A stretch of DNA of 64,000 nt, from assembly GCA_033032175.1 (NCBI GenBank), contig CM065323.1, positions 12,524,001-12,588,000 of the forward strand, read 5' to 3'. The notes below the pieces were generated by a model that worked only from the letters and a program-made list of their open reading frames with translations, did no database searches and was not told the DNA's origin. This document shows, one piece after another, positions 11,816-20,537 of this stretch (positions are counted from its first letter, which is position 1; every line of letters starts with the position of its first letter). The position numbers were made by a program, and so were the translations under genes. This DNA comes from Saturnia japonica. Lineage: Eukaryota; Arthropoda; Insecta; Lepidoptera; Saturniidae.

Positions 11816-13164
11816 TAATAAAATATAAAAAGCATAGAGATTTTCTGAATAAGAGAAAAGAAAGAGGAAAAGGATACAGAGAATGAAAAACAAGCTCTTA
11901 AGCTTTTTAATTTTTAGTTTTTTATAGATTATATTATATTGTATTTCTTATTTTGTATACATTAACATCACTGTTGAACTCTTTAATAACTACCTATGAA
12001 TAACTTATAGGTACGATGTTATAATTATATAAAATATTGTATGTTATTTGACCTAGATTATTTGTGTATAGATAAATCAATCTTAGCAAGTACTCACAAA
12101 TTGCTATAGTCAAACGCCAATGTAAAAAATCGAAATCTAAAAAATCTACAGAAACAAAGAACAATACGTAAGGTGTCCTTAGAAACCTGACAAAAGCGCA
12201 TCTTCTTACACTTTGTACATGAAATTAAATTATTAGCATTAATCATTCGTACTAGTAATACACATTTGGGTAAGATTTTTTTAACGGTCACACAACATGA
12301 GCGTGTAAACCATTCGACAGCTAAATAAACACTGACTGATCTCGAAACGCAACAAACCAAAAAAGACTCACTATGATGGGCTTATCATATGAGCATAGTT
12401 GTCGCGATCCAGTCGAGTACAGACTCTATCCCTACCACCTTCAATACTAAATATAGACGGGCTGATCCTGAAACGCAAGATGCCTAACTGTGCCAGTATG
12501 GCGGCCGACCGTATCGACTTACAAAACAAACGTTAGAAAAACGATACGATAATATCTTAAAGAATCTGCAATGTTATGAAATCGACGACAATCGTTCGTG
12601 ATATGAAACCCGTTAAAAATCACGACACAACCCGAGATAGATCTTTGACCTCCCCGTAACACTTATTGGACAAATAATCGTACGATGATAATAACACATA
12701 AAGCCAATATTATATTAAGTAATCATTTCGACAAACAGTTTATGATGTTCATGTTTTTCGTAACCTTTTATTAACATCGATGTTGCGTGACGTCAGGCTT
12801 TTAATCCCAGACGGCGTAAGCCGGGACATACAAATCCCATGTTGATATTTAAAAATATTTAGGCTATATTTTACAGGACTATGTGGTATAATGTCATATT
12901 ACAAATTAAAGTTTTGAATTTGTGTAGCTTTCCGCTAGCATAGACTATAAAATTATGTACCTACAGTTTATACTTTATTTTAAACGAACTTTTATAATTT
13001 GTTATTTGAAGAAATTCTTCCAATTCATACAAACAATATGTACCTCTTTTGACCATGACTTTTTTCAGAGAGGGGAGGTACGTAAGGGAAAACTTATAAT
13101 ACGCATGCTTTGTTGCAGTATTGCTGTCTCTAGAAATAGTTAGAGTTAGATAAGATAGTAGATA
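11816..13164. other. AT-rich stretch containing repeat family H
   Basis: There is no gene. Two related blocks about 130 bp apart lie at about 12340-12375 and 12455-12480 ('gactgatctcgaaacgcaac' and 'gggctgatcctgaaacgcaa'). Similar blocks occur at 54535-54640 and about 63515-63560 with the shared tail 'gacaaaccaaaaga'. The 88-codon minus ORF at 12094-12360 has no recognisable motif. Confidence 0.45.
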
Positions 13165-13437
13165 GAGTTTTTGGAGGGATCTGGAGCTAACATGTTATGG
13201 TTTTTATTCTAATTCATTAACTTAGATTCCTTGACCCTTTATTATGTAATATTAGTCAAAATTTACGTGATATTGTGTAAACATACATTTTAAGTTATTA
13301 TAAAAACTAAGTAGAAATTTTTAACAAGGGAGCCACCATCTTGTTAGACTCCACTTAGAATACTACGAAGGCTTAAAATATTAACACTGGCTTGTGCTTC
13401 TGCGGTGCTAAAACAAGAAGAAGAGGAAATCATTCGT
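13165..13437 (+). repeat. Dispersed repeat family J, copy 1
   Basis: This is the same segment as 50190-50525: 'gggatctggagctaacatgt', 'taattcattaacttagattc', 'agccaccatcttgttagact' with 'ccactt', and 'gcggtgctaaaacaagaaga' with 'agag'. The other copy is longer by about 60 bp in the middle. It has no ORF and no tRNA boxes. Confidence 0.7.
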
Positions 13438-13440
13438 TGG

Positions 13441-13544
13441 GAGTAAGCTGAGTGCTGGCTAGTTGGAAAAATACAACCTGTATTTAAACTTGTATAAAAA
13501 TAAAAGTGTTGTATTTTTCCAACTAGCCAGCACTCAGCTTACTC
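13441..13544. repeat. Perfect 37-bp inverted repeat, 30-base loop
   Basis: The left arm 13441-13477 starts GAGTAAGCTGAGTGCTGGCT and the right arm 13508-13544 is its exact reverse complement. The AT-rich loop is 13478-13507. A perfect 37-bp stem in otherwise decayed DNA is either a very young foldback element or a recent inversion-duplication. The arms have no coding content. A transcript would form a strong hairpin of about 104 bases. Confidence 0.9.
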
Positions 13545-13867
13545 AAAACCTGTTAGAGGGGGAAGGGGGCTTGGGATTAGTACCTGGCCATTTCACTTGT
13601 ATCTGAAAAAGCCCTTACTTGTACTCTATTAATCCTTTTACTTTGACGAAATACGCCGAAATAAGTGCTTCACTGTATCGAAGACTATACGAAATTTCAA
13701 ATAAATTGTATCTCAAATAAACGATCATGAAAACCATAGGAATCCCAAACGCCTTATAAAATATTCGTGTTGTGCCAAAATGTAGTGGGAATAATACAGA
13801 ACCAAAGATTTCTAGGCGTTTGGAATTACTAATAAGTCTTGAGCTGGTGTGTGATAATTCAGTGCCT
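13545..13867. other. Left flank of the LTR element
   Basis: The region holds most of a 94-codon minus ORF (13615-13899) that runs out of the LTR into the flank. Its translation is rich in aromatic and aliphatic residues, but I recognise no family, and its start lies inside the LTR. I do not call it a gene. Confidence 0.4.
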
Positions 13868-14425
13868 CTTGTGAAGACAAATTCGATAGAATAAACCAAA
13901 GATACTTCACTATAATTTCACTTTAATAACTAATCACTGTGTCCACTTGTATACACTATAATTTACTTCATTAACTCTATTAATTCTTGCACATCCAGCC
14001 TGCCTCCTCGCTCAGTACAGACTGCCCGTCCTTTTATAGTAAACCAATATTTAAGGAACCGACATTTTCAATCGGAAAGAATAATACCGGAAGTCAAAAC
14101 TGAGCTACTAAGAGTTAAATAGAACAATATTAAAATCTAGACATATTCTAAAATAAAAGATAATAACAATATGTTTTATGGTAGACTAAACAATAATTAT
14201 CGTCAAGCTAAAAACATAGTATGTTTTATAAAACCTTAAACAATATATTATTTTGTACGAACTACCTCCATGATCGAGAAGTTTTAATAGATTTCTCAAC
14301 TTATTATTCATTTAGCAAATATTAATATTTATTGTAATACGTAATATTTATTAAAATTAGAAACTATATTTTTCGTAAAGCTAACAACTCGTCCATCCTG
14401 ATAAATTTTCGCGTCCCCGCGATCA

Positions 14426-14553
14426 CGTGCCCGCCGCGCGCCGCACGTACCCGCGCGACGTACGCACGACTATACGTGCCCGCCGCGCGCCGCACGCACC
14501 CGCGCGCTGTACGCACGACTATATGTGCCCGTCGCGTATCGCACGCACTCGCG
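14426..14553. repeat. 49-bp GC-rich satellite, left block
   Basis: Units start at 14426, 14475 and 14524 and read roughly CGTGCCCGCCGCGCGCCGCA, then CGCACCCGCGCG, then TACGCACGACTATA. The third unit is cut after 30 bases at 14553 by the Jockey-type insertion. The remaining 19 bases appear at 17876. The composition contrasts sharply with the AT-rich LTRs. Confidence 0.9.
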
Positions 14554-15158
14554 GAGTTCCGATTTGGTCACTGTTGCGAACGGACGTGTCGCTCCGTTTT
14601 CAATTTTGACCATCACGTGACTATTATTTACGATTGTATGTTTGGAATTTTATTTCAAATATACTTTGGTAATATCAACGTACACCAAACGGGTGTCAAA
14701 CGCTCGCGGTAAACCGCACTTTTCGGTGCGACTTGCTGTTTTTTTTTTGTAAATCCACGGTTTTGTGGTCGCTCACTGGATACCTGACGGTGCTAACTAA
14801 AGTGAGCGGGGCGTGACCCGAGCAGCCCGCTGGTTGTCTCCTTCAGAGGCAAACAGCCAGACTCGGACGGGCCTGGGAATCTAGGCCTTTGCGGTTATCG
14901 CATAGTCTTGCCCCAGGTGTCTCCTGCCAAACCCTCCGATCCTGCACACTCCATCCCCGGGAACCTGTTTGGGCCTAGCCCGGTTTAATTACCGGTCTGC
15001 GTCCTCAGTCCCGGGCTTGCTAGGGTTCCTTAGGGCCGATAGGTTCTTCCTGTGTGTCATTGCACCTTGACCACAGGACTCTTGCCCGACTCGGATAGTC
15101 GTATTTAATTTTTGGCGCACCCCCCTGCCCCTAAGGCAGGGAGGCCTCAATTAAAAAC
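14554..15158 (+). promoter_or_regulatory. 5' UTR with a possible internal promoter
   Basis: The element starts GAGTTCCGATTTGG. GGACGTG at 14582-14588 lies 28-29 bases downstream. This matches the downstream promoter element (RGWYV) at the spacing known for internal promoters of Drosophila jockey, Doc and I elements, which lets a full-length copy carry its own promoter. The rest of the UTR is GC-rich with no ORF of note. Confidence 0.45.
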
Positions 15159-17150
15159 ATGTCCCAAACCCCACCCAATGCCGCCGAAATGGCAAAAAAT
15201 ATGCAAGACCTGGTTGCTTGCATTCGCGATCAACAGGACAGAATACAAGCGATGGAACTCGCACACCAAAAATATCGGAACTTTATGTTCGTGCGTTACC
15301 CTACGGCCGAAGACGAGTTTTTCGACTCGTTGACGAAAACTCCGAATGTGCGTCGCACCGCTGCGACCACAGCCAATAAGGGGGCCGCTTATGCGAGCGG
15401 TGCGCCCTCTGCCGGGACAGCCGGGCCGACTGGCGCCGCGCCAGTAACCGCCGCGCCTCCACGTGTCGCGTCGTGGAGAGACGCAGGCAGCGTCGCGCGT
15501 CCGTCCGCCGCGACCAATCAGGGGGCCGCTTCTGCGAGCGATGCGCCCTCTGTTGCAACCGTCAAGCCGACTGACGCGGCACCCGTCGGCGCCGCGCCTC
15601 CACGCGTTTCGTCGTGGAGAGACGTAGGTAGCGTCGCGCGTCCATCCGTCGCGTCATCCGGGGCCGTAGCCACGCCCCCAGTCCCGACTAACCATTCGCG
15701 CGGGTCAAGTCCCGCGTCCGTTAGGCGAGGGCCGCGCAATTCGCGGTCCCAATCTAGGTCGGCTAAAAATAGCCCATACGTCCGTCCCGCGCGTTCCACA
15801 GAAACCGCGGTGAAAACAAACAATTCTTTTTCGGCCCTTCCGGTCGAATTAGACTCGCCCGCGTGCCCGGATTCGTCTCCGGAGATGGATACCGCGGCCC
15901 CAAATGACGGTTTTACCGTTGTCGCGTCGCGCAAACGCCCGTCGCGAATTAGTCCAACTGCGCAACCGTCTCGCGCAACAAAAACCGTGAAAACGGTCAG
16001 TGGCGCCGTCGCCTCCGCGTCCTCCGCGCTCCCCGCACCCGCTGTCGGGAAAAAAGAGCGCCCCCCACCTCCTATTATCGTCCGGGACAAAGCGGCCTGG
16101 ACGACTCTGGTAAATGAGTTGCGCAGGCTTAACCTGCCATACCACAAAGCTCGAAATACCCTTAATGGTATTTCCGTTACGGTGAGTTCGTCGGATACTC
16201 ACCGTAAATTCACTGCCTTCCTCCGGGAGAGAGGGCTTCAATTTTTCACATACTCCCTTGCGGAGGAGCGCGTCCTCCGCGTGGTGATCCGCCGTATTCC
16301 GGTGGAAGTCAGCCCCGCGGAGGTGTGCTCCTCGCTCGCGGAGCAAGATTATCCTATCAGAGAGGTACATAGAATGTACAACAAGGAGAAGCGGCCTCTA
16401 CAAGTGGTAGTGGCCATTCTAGACCTTTCCCCCGAGGGAAAGGCAATCTTTCAGTTGGAAAATGTATGCGGGCTCTCCGGCGTCACCGTCGAGCCCCCAT
16501 ACAAAACCCACATGCCTTCGCAGTGTCACAACTGCCAGCTCTACGGGCACGCCGCCCGTAACTGCCATCTTCGTCCGCGGTGCGTCAAGTGCCGAGAGGA
16601 CCACCCGACTAGGGAGTGCACGCGCGAGCGTGACTCCACCACCCCCCCGAGCTGCGTACTGTGCGAAGGGGAGGGGCACCCTGCGAATTATCGCGGTTGC
16701 CCCAAAGCTCCGCGCACCACGCGGCCTCGGCACCAGAGGCAGGCGGCCCCCCGGGCGGCGCCTCCAGCCTCAGCCCTCCGAGCGCAACCCCTGCTGGCGC
16801 CAGGGGAATTTCCTGCGCTTCCAGTCCCTCGCCAGATCCCGGCCGCCGCCGGCCCTCCCGCGCCTCGCGGTCAATCACAACCCGTGCGTTCGGCTCCGAA
16901 CGCATGGGGGCCCCGTCGCCCTAATCCACAGCCTCGTATGGCTATGGATAATTCCGCGCCCCGCGCTCCCTCCAACGTTGCGAGCAATGATATCATGATC
17001 TTGCTCCTTCGTGAACACGGCATTCAGGAGGTCATTGATTACAATGACCACCTAGAGCGCTACGGTCTCGTCAAGACCATATGCGCCTTCCCCCGCCTCG
17101 TTGAGACGTTACACCGTCTCGACTCCGAAACACGCGACCACCCGGCATAA
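15159..17150 (+). CDS. ORF1 (Gag-like nucleic-acid-binding protein) of a Jockey-type element
   Basis: The protein has 663 residues and is uninterrupted. The start ATG at 15159 opens a polar N-terminus. Residues 73-119 and 120-166 are a tandem duplication of 47 residues (141 bp), rich in Ala, Pro and Ser and sharing a SWRD(A/V)GSVARPS core. A region at about 370-450 (RVLRVVIRRIP to VTVEPPYK) fits the PRE_C2HC-type domain that precedes the fingers in Jockey-clade ORF1. Three zinc knuckles follow: C456-x2-C459-x4-H464-x4-C469, C475-x2-C478-x3-H482-x4-C487 and C499-x2-C502-x4-H507-x6-C514. The tail is Pro/Arg-rich. In this family ORF1 binds the element RNA and forms the ribonucleoprotein particle. 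ORF2, which should follow, is absent. The high GC content contrasts with the AT-rich surroundings. Confidence 0.9.
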   Translation: MSQTPPNAAEMAKNMQDLVACIRDQQDRIQAMELAHQKYRNFMFVRYPTAEDEFFDSLTKTPNVRRTAATTANKGAAYASGAPSAGTAGPTGAAPVTAAPPRVASWRDAGSVARPSAATNQGAASASDAPSVATVKPTDAAPVGAAPPRVSSWRDVGSVARPSVASSGAVATPPVPTNHSRGSSPASVRRGPRNSRSQSRSAKNSPYVRPARSTETAVKTNNSFSALPVELDSPACPDSSPEMDTAAPNDGFTVVASRKRPSRISPTAQPSRATKTVKTVSGAVASASSALPAPAVGKKERPPPPIIVRDKAAWTTLVNELRRLNLPYHKARNTLNGISVTVSSSDTHRKFTAFLRERGLQFFTYSLAEERVLRVVIRRIPVEVSPAEVCSSLAEQDYPIREVHRMYNKEKRPLQVVVAILDLSPEGKAIFQLENVCGLSGVTVEPPYKTHMPSQCHNCQLYGHAARNCHLRPRCVKCREDHPTRECTRERDSTTPPSCVLCEGEGHPANYRGCPKAPRTTRPRHQRQAAPRAAPPASALRAQPLLAPGEFPALPVPRQIPAAAGPPAPRGQSQPVRSAPNAWGPRRPNPQPRMAMDNSAPRAPSNVASNDIMILLLREHGIQEVIDYNDHLERYGLVKTICAFPRLVETLHRLDSETRDHPA

Positions 17151-17560
17151 ACACCGGCCGCGCAAAAAGTTTTATTCTCATATGTACAATAAAATATATC
17201 GATTCGTCTCTCCAAACAGAGCGTGACAGCGCCCACGCCCGCGTAACCACCGTTCTCTCCGCAGAGGACGGGCGGTCAAATTCGCTCCCGCACACACTCC
17301 ATACGTTCACCCTCCTTAGCGGGTGACCCAAGCCTAGGTCCGTTCCTCGGTATGAAACCCTTGGGTCAGGCATCCGCCCGCGCGATACAAGTGACACTAT
17401 ACGTGCAGCACTTAGTTACCCACATACAACATTACACACGTATGAACAAACACACGTGCACACCACACAGGTACATAGGTTCTGTGAGGGACCTTTTTTT
17501 TTTCTTTTTTTACGCTAGTTAGTTAGCGCTAGTTAGTGTAGAAAACATTCCGATTACTGA

Positions 17561-17620
17561 ATACACATACGCACGGTTCCTTCCTTCCTCCCAGGAGGTA
17601 GGGAACGTGCCTATGTGTAT
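17561..17620 (+). other. Long hairpin in the 3' UTR of the ORF1-only element
   Basis: Arms 17561-17590 and 17591-17620 pair almost completely: the outer nine pairs ATACACATA/TATGTGTAT are perfect. GCACG/CGTGC then forms after one mismatch, and the pairing continues through TTCC/GGGA-type pairs including G-U. By my count about 23 of the first 27 positions pair. Structured 3' UTRs are used by some non-LTR reverse transcriptases to choose their template RNA, so this may be the handle by which this element borrows ORF2. That role is inference. Confidence 0.65.
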
Positions 17621-17862
17621 AATTTAGTTAGCTCGAATCGTAGGTGTAGGGATTCAGTTAGTTCGCGACTTATTTGCGTACGCGACGACCGCCCGAGCCG
17701 AGGTCCGGCCACTCTGGCGCCCTCGTGCGAGTCGTCCTTATAACTTTCGTGGCTGAGTGCTCTCCGCGCTCGCCCCCAAGTCCGGTGAAGCTGTAAAAGC
17801 CGCAGCGGCTTTAGGGCCCCTAAGGCTAACAGTGTAGTCAGATCTAAAAAAAAAAAAAAAAA

Positions 17863-18012
17863 GCACGCACTCGCGCGCCGTACGCACGACTATATACGTG
17901 CCCGCCGCGCGCCGCACGCACTCGCGCGCCGTGCCCGCCGCGCACCGCACGCACCCGCGCGCCGCACGCACCCGCGCGTCGTACGCACCCGCGCGCCGTA
18001 CGCACGATTATA
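17863..18012. repeat. 49-bp GC-rich satellite, middle block
   Basis: It starts with the second copy of the 13-bp target duplication (17863-17875), completes the interrupted unit with 19 bases plus one extra TA, and continues through shuffled partial units. It ends at 18011-18012 in the TA used by the mariner. Confidence 0.85.
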
Positions 18013-19097
18013 CTTAGGCTGCACTAAAAGTATCGGGAATGGAATCATATTGAAAACTCCTTGGTTTTAGAAATCGAATACAATTTATTTATTTAAAAAA
18101 AGATTCTCGGTCTTGTCACAAGGTTTTGTCAAACCTGTCCAGTCGTTGAGAAAATGGAATTGACTCGAGAAAATTCAAGAGTGATGATTTATTAGACTTT
18201 CGAAGTGGTTTAACACAAAAATAGTGTGTTGACCGGATGATTGGTGATAAAAACCCCATACAAAACCACAATTTATCGCTGGTTTGCTGAATTTCAACGT
18301 GGACGTGTCAAGCTCAGTGATGATCCTCGTCAAGGTCGTCCAAAAACTGCAGTCACCCAAGAAAACGTTGATGCTGTGCGTAAGCTGATTGAGGAAGATC
18401 GACATGTGACATACCGCGAAATTCAGGCAATCTTTAGACATTGGCATGAGTCAAATACAAATAATCTTGCATGAACAATTAGGTGTAAAAAAAAGTTTGT
18501 TTTCCCGATGGATATCGCATTCGCTCTGTGAAGAGCAAAAAGCGGCTCATGTTACTTGCGTCAGAATATCAGGTGACGAAAAAAAATTGTGGCCACATTT
18601 GTCTCCAAAACCGGCCATGTTTACGACTATTCCTTTTGAGGGACAAAGAACGGTTAATGCAGAATGGTATGCTAGCCTTTGTTTGCCACAGGTCGTTTTT
18701 GAATTCCGTAAAGAGAACGGCAACCGCCGCATCATCCTCCATCACGACAATGCGCGCACAGAACAAAAGAGTTTTTAGAGCAAGAAAACATAGAATTATT
18801 AAACCATCCCCGCCGTACAGCCCCGACCTAAGCCCTAATGATTTCTATACTTTCCCTAAAATAAAGAATAAATTGCGTGGACAGAGATTTTCATCACCTG
18901 AAGAAGCTGTGGACTCCTACAAAACGGCCATTTTGGAGACCCCAACTTCCGAATGGAATGGTTGCTTCAATGATTGGTTCCATCGTATGGAAAAATGTGT
19001 CAAATTTCGCGGAGAATGCTTCGAAAAGCAATAAATACATTTTTAAATAGTAATGTTGTCACTTCCTTGATTCCTGAAATTTTCAGTGCCGCCCTCG
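18013..19097 (+). mobile_element. Decayed mariner element in the satellite
   Basis: The element is 1085 bp with imperfect terminal inverted repeats (18013-18040 and 19070-19097; 20 of 28 positions match, core GCACT...TC.GGAAT). It is flanked by TA at 18011-18012 and 19098-19099. The flanking satellite halves join to a normal ACTATACGTG sequence once the element and one TA are removed. The size is slightly below the ~1.3 kb of complete mariners, which fits internal deletion. Confidence 0.85.
18190..19034 (+). pseudogene. mariner transposase, frameshifted and deleted
   Basis: The helix-turn-helix region (about 18241-18435) contains TTIYRWFAEFQRGRVKLSDD and a DPRQGRPKTA linker. A frame change near 18440-18450 leads into a MSQIQIILHEQLGVKK-like segment. 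A deletion then removes residues up to a GDEK motif around the first catalytic Asp. HHDNA (second Asp) is in one frame, and PPYSPDLSPNDF (third Asp region) with the C-terminal part down to about 19034 is in another. At least three breaks mean it cannot make transposase. In the family this enzyme cuts and inserts the element at TA. Confidence 0.85.
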
Positions 19098-19123
19098 TAC
19101 GTGCCCGTTGCGCGTCGCACGCA
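19098..19123. repeat. 49-bp satellite, right remnant
   Basis: After the mariner the sequence resumes TACGTGCCCGTTGCGCGTCG, the continuation of the unit broken at 18012. It then grades into the 27-bp array. Confidence 0.75.
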
Positions 19124-19258
19124 GCACATCGCACGCTCACGCTACTGCGTGCACATCGCACGCTCACGCTACTGCGCGCACATCGCACGCTCACGCTACT
19201 GCGTGCACATCGCACGCTCACGCTACTGCGCGCACATCGCACGCTCACGCTACTGCGA
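19124..19258. repeat. 27-bp tandem array, five units
   Basis: Units start at 19124, 19151, 19178, 19205 and 19232, with the core GCACATCGCACGCTCACGCT. The last base alternates T, C, T, C, A, so the recent unit of duplication was probably a 54-bp dimer. It bridges the 49-bp and 66-bp arrays. Confidence 0.9.
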
Positions 19259-19259
19259 C

Positions 19260-20537
19260 GCTCATAGCAGTGCAGTGTTTACAATGTACGTGCACGTTGC
19301 ACTTCAAGTTGTTATTTACACTCACGCTCATAGCAGTGCAGTGTTTACAATGTACGTGCACTTTGCACTTCAAGTTGTTATTTACACTCACGCTCATAGC
19401 AGTGCAGTGTTTACAATGTACGTGCACTTTGCACTTCAAGTTGTCATTTACACTCACGCTCATAGCAGTGCAGTGTTTACAATGTACGTGCACTTTGCAC
19501 TTCAAGTTGTCATTTACACTCACGCTCATAGCAGTGCAGTGTTTATAATGTACGTGCACTTTGCACTTCAAGTTGTCATTTACACTCACGCTCATAGCAG
19601 TGCAGTGTTTACAATGTACGTGCACTTTGCACTTCAAGTTGTCATTTACACTCACGCTCATAGCAGTGCAGTGTTTACAATGTACGTGCACTTTGCACTT
19701 CAAGTTGTCATTTACACTCACGCTCATAGCAGTGCAGTGTTTACAATGTACGTGCACTTTGCACTTCAAGTTGTCATTTACACTCACGCTCATAGCAGTG
19801 CAGTGTTTACAATGTACGTGCACTTTGCACTTCAAGTTGTCATTTACACTCACGCTCATAGCAGTGCAGTGTTTACAATGTACATGCACTTTGCACTTCA
19901 AGTTGTCATTTACACTCACGCTCATAGCAGTGCAGTGTTTACAATGTACGTGCACTTTGCACTTCAAGTTGTCATTTACACTCACGCTCATAGCAGTGCA
20001 GTGTTTACAATGTACGTGCACTTTGCACTTCAAGTTGTCATTTACACTCACGCTCATAGCAGTGCAGTGTTTACAATGTACGTGCACTTTGCACTTCAAG
20101 TTGTCATTTACACTCACGCTCATAGCAGTGCAGTGTTTACAATGTACGTGCACTTTGCACTTCAAGTTGTCATTTACACTCACGCTCATAGCAGTGCAGT
20201 GTTTACAATGTACGTGCACTTATTTACACTCACGCTCATAGCAGTGCAGTGTTTACAATGTACGTGCACTTTGCACTTCAAGTTGTCATTTACACTCACG
20301 CTCATAGCAGTGCAGTGTTTACAATGTACGTGCACTTATTTACACTCACGCTCATAGCAGTGCAGTGTTTACAATGTACGTGCACTTTGCACTTCAAGTT
20401 GTTATTTACACTCACGCTCATAGCAGTGCAGTGTTTACAATGTACGTGCACTTTGCACTTCAAGTTGTCATTTACACTCACGCTCATAGCAGTGCAGTGT
20501 TTACAATGTACGTGCACTTTGCACTTCAAGTGGTCAT
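19260..20537. repeat. 66-bp tandem array, 20 units
   Basis: Units begin at 19260 and repeat every 66 bp. Units 15 and 17 are 50 bp long (20184 to 20234 and 20300 to 20350) through loss of the same 16 bases (TGCACTTCAAGTTGTC). The units are nearly identical. Variation is mainly T/C at one position (GTTGTTATTT in units 1, 2 and 18) and isolated changes at 19547 and 19884. Because 66 is 22 codons, any frame without a stop in one unit stays open through the array. This produces ORFs of 423, 324 and 226 codons on both strands that I regard as artefacts. Each unit contains a small GTGCA...TGCAC inverted repeat. Confidence 0.95.

Larger units (their letters stand above)
14554..17862 (+). mobile_element. 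Jockey-type non-LTR retrotransposon with ORF1 only
   Basis: The element is 3309 bp with a 605-bp 5' UTR, an intact ORF1, about 700 bp of 3' UTR and a 17-A tail (17846-17862). It is flanked by GCACGCACTCGCG at 14541-14553 and 17863-17875. Removing the element and one copy restores the 49-bp satellite unit (30 + 19 bases), so this is a real target duplication. No reverse transcriptase or endonuclease is encoded between the ORF1 stop and the tail. The intact ORF and clean tail argue for a recent insertion. It would have to use the ORF2 protein of a relative, as HAL1 elements do with L1. Its 3' UTR end recurs at 24085, 47957, 50041 and 52630. Confidence 0.85.

Noticed and set aside
13615..13899. 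94-codon hydrophobic minus-strand ORF as a receptor fragment
   Set aside because: It begins inside the LTR and matches no motif I recognise. The composition is explained by AT-rich sequence.
14427..14712. Short Arg/Ala/His-rich ORFs over the 49-bp satellite
   Set aside because: They are translation of a GC-rich tandem repeat that the Jockey insertion then interrupts.
15301..17397. Minus-strand and off-frame ORFs (209, 178, 173, 108, 104, 98 codons) over the Jockey ORF1
   Set aside because: They are shadows of a GC-rich coding frame. The 663-codon frame has zinc knuckles and the others have no motif.
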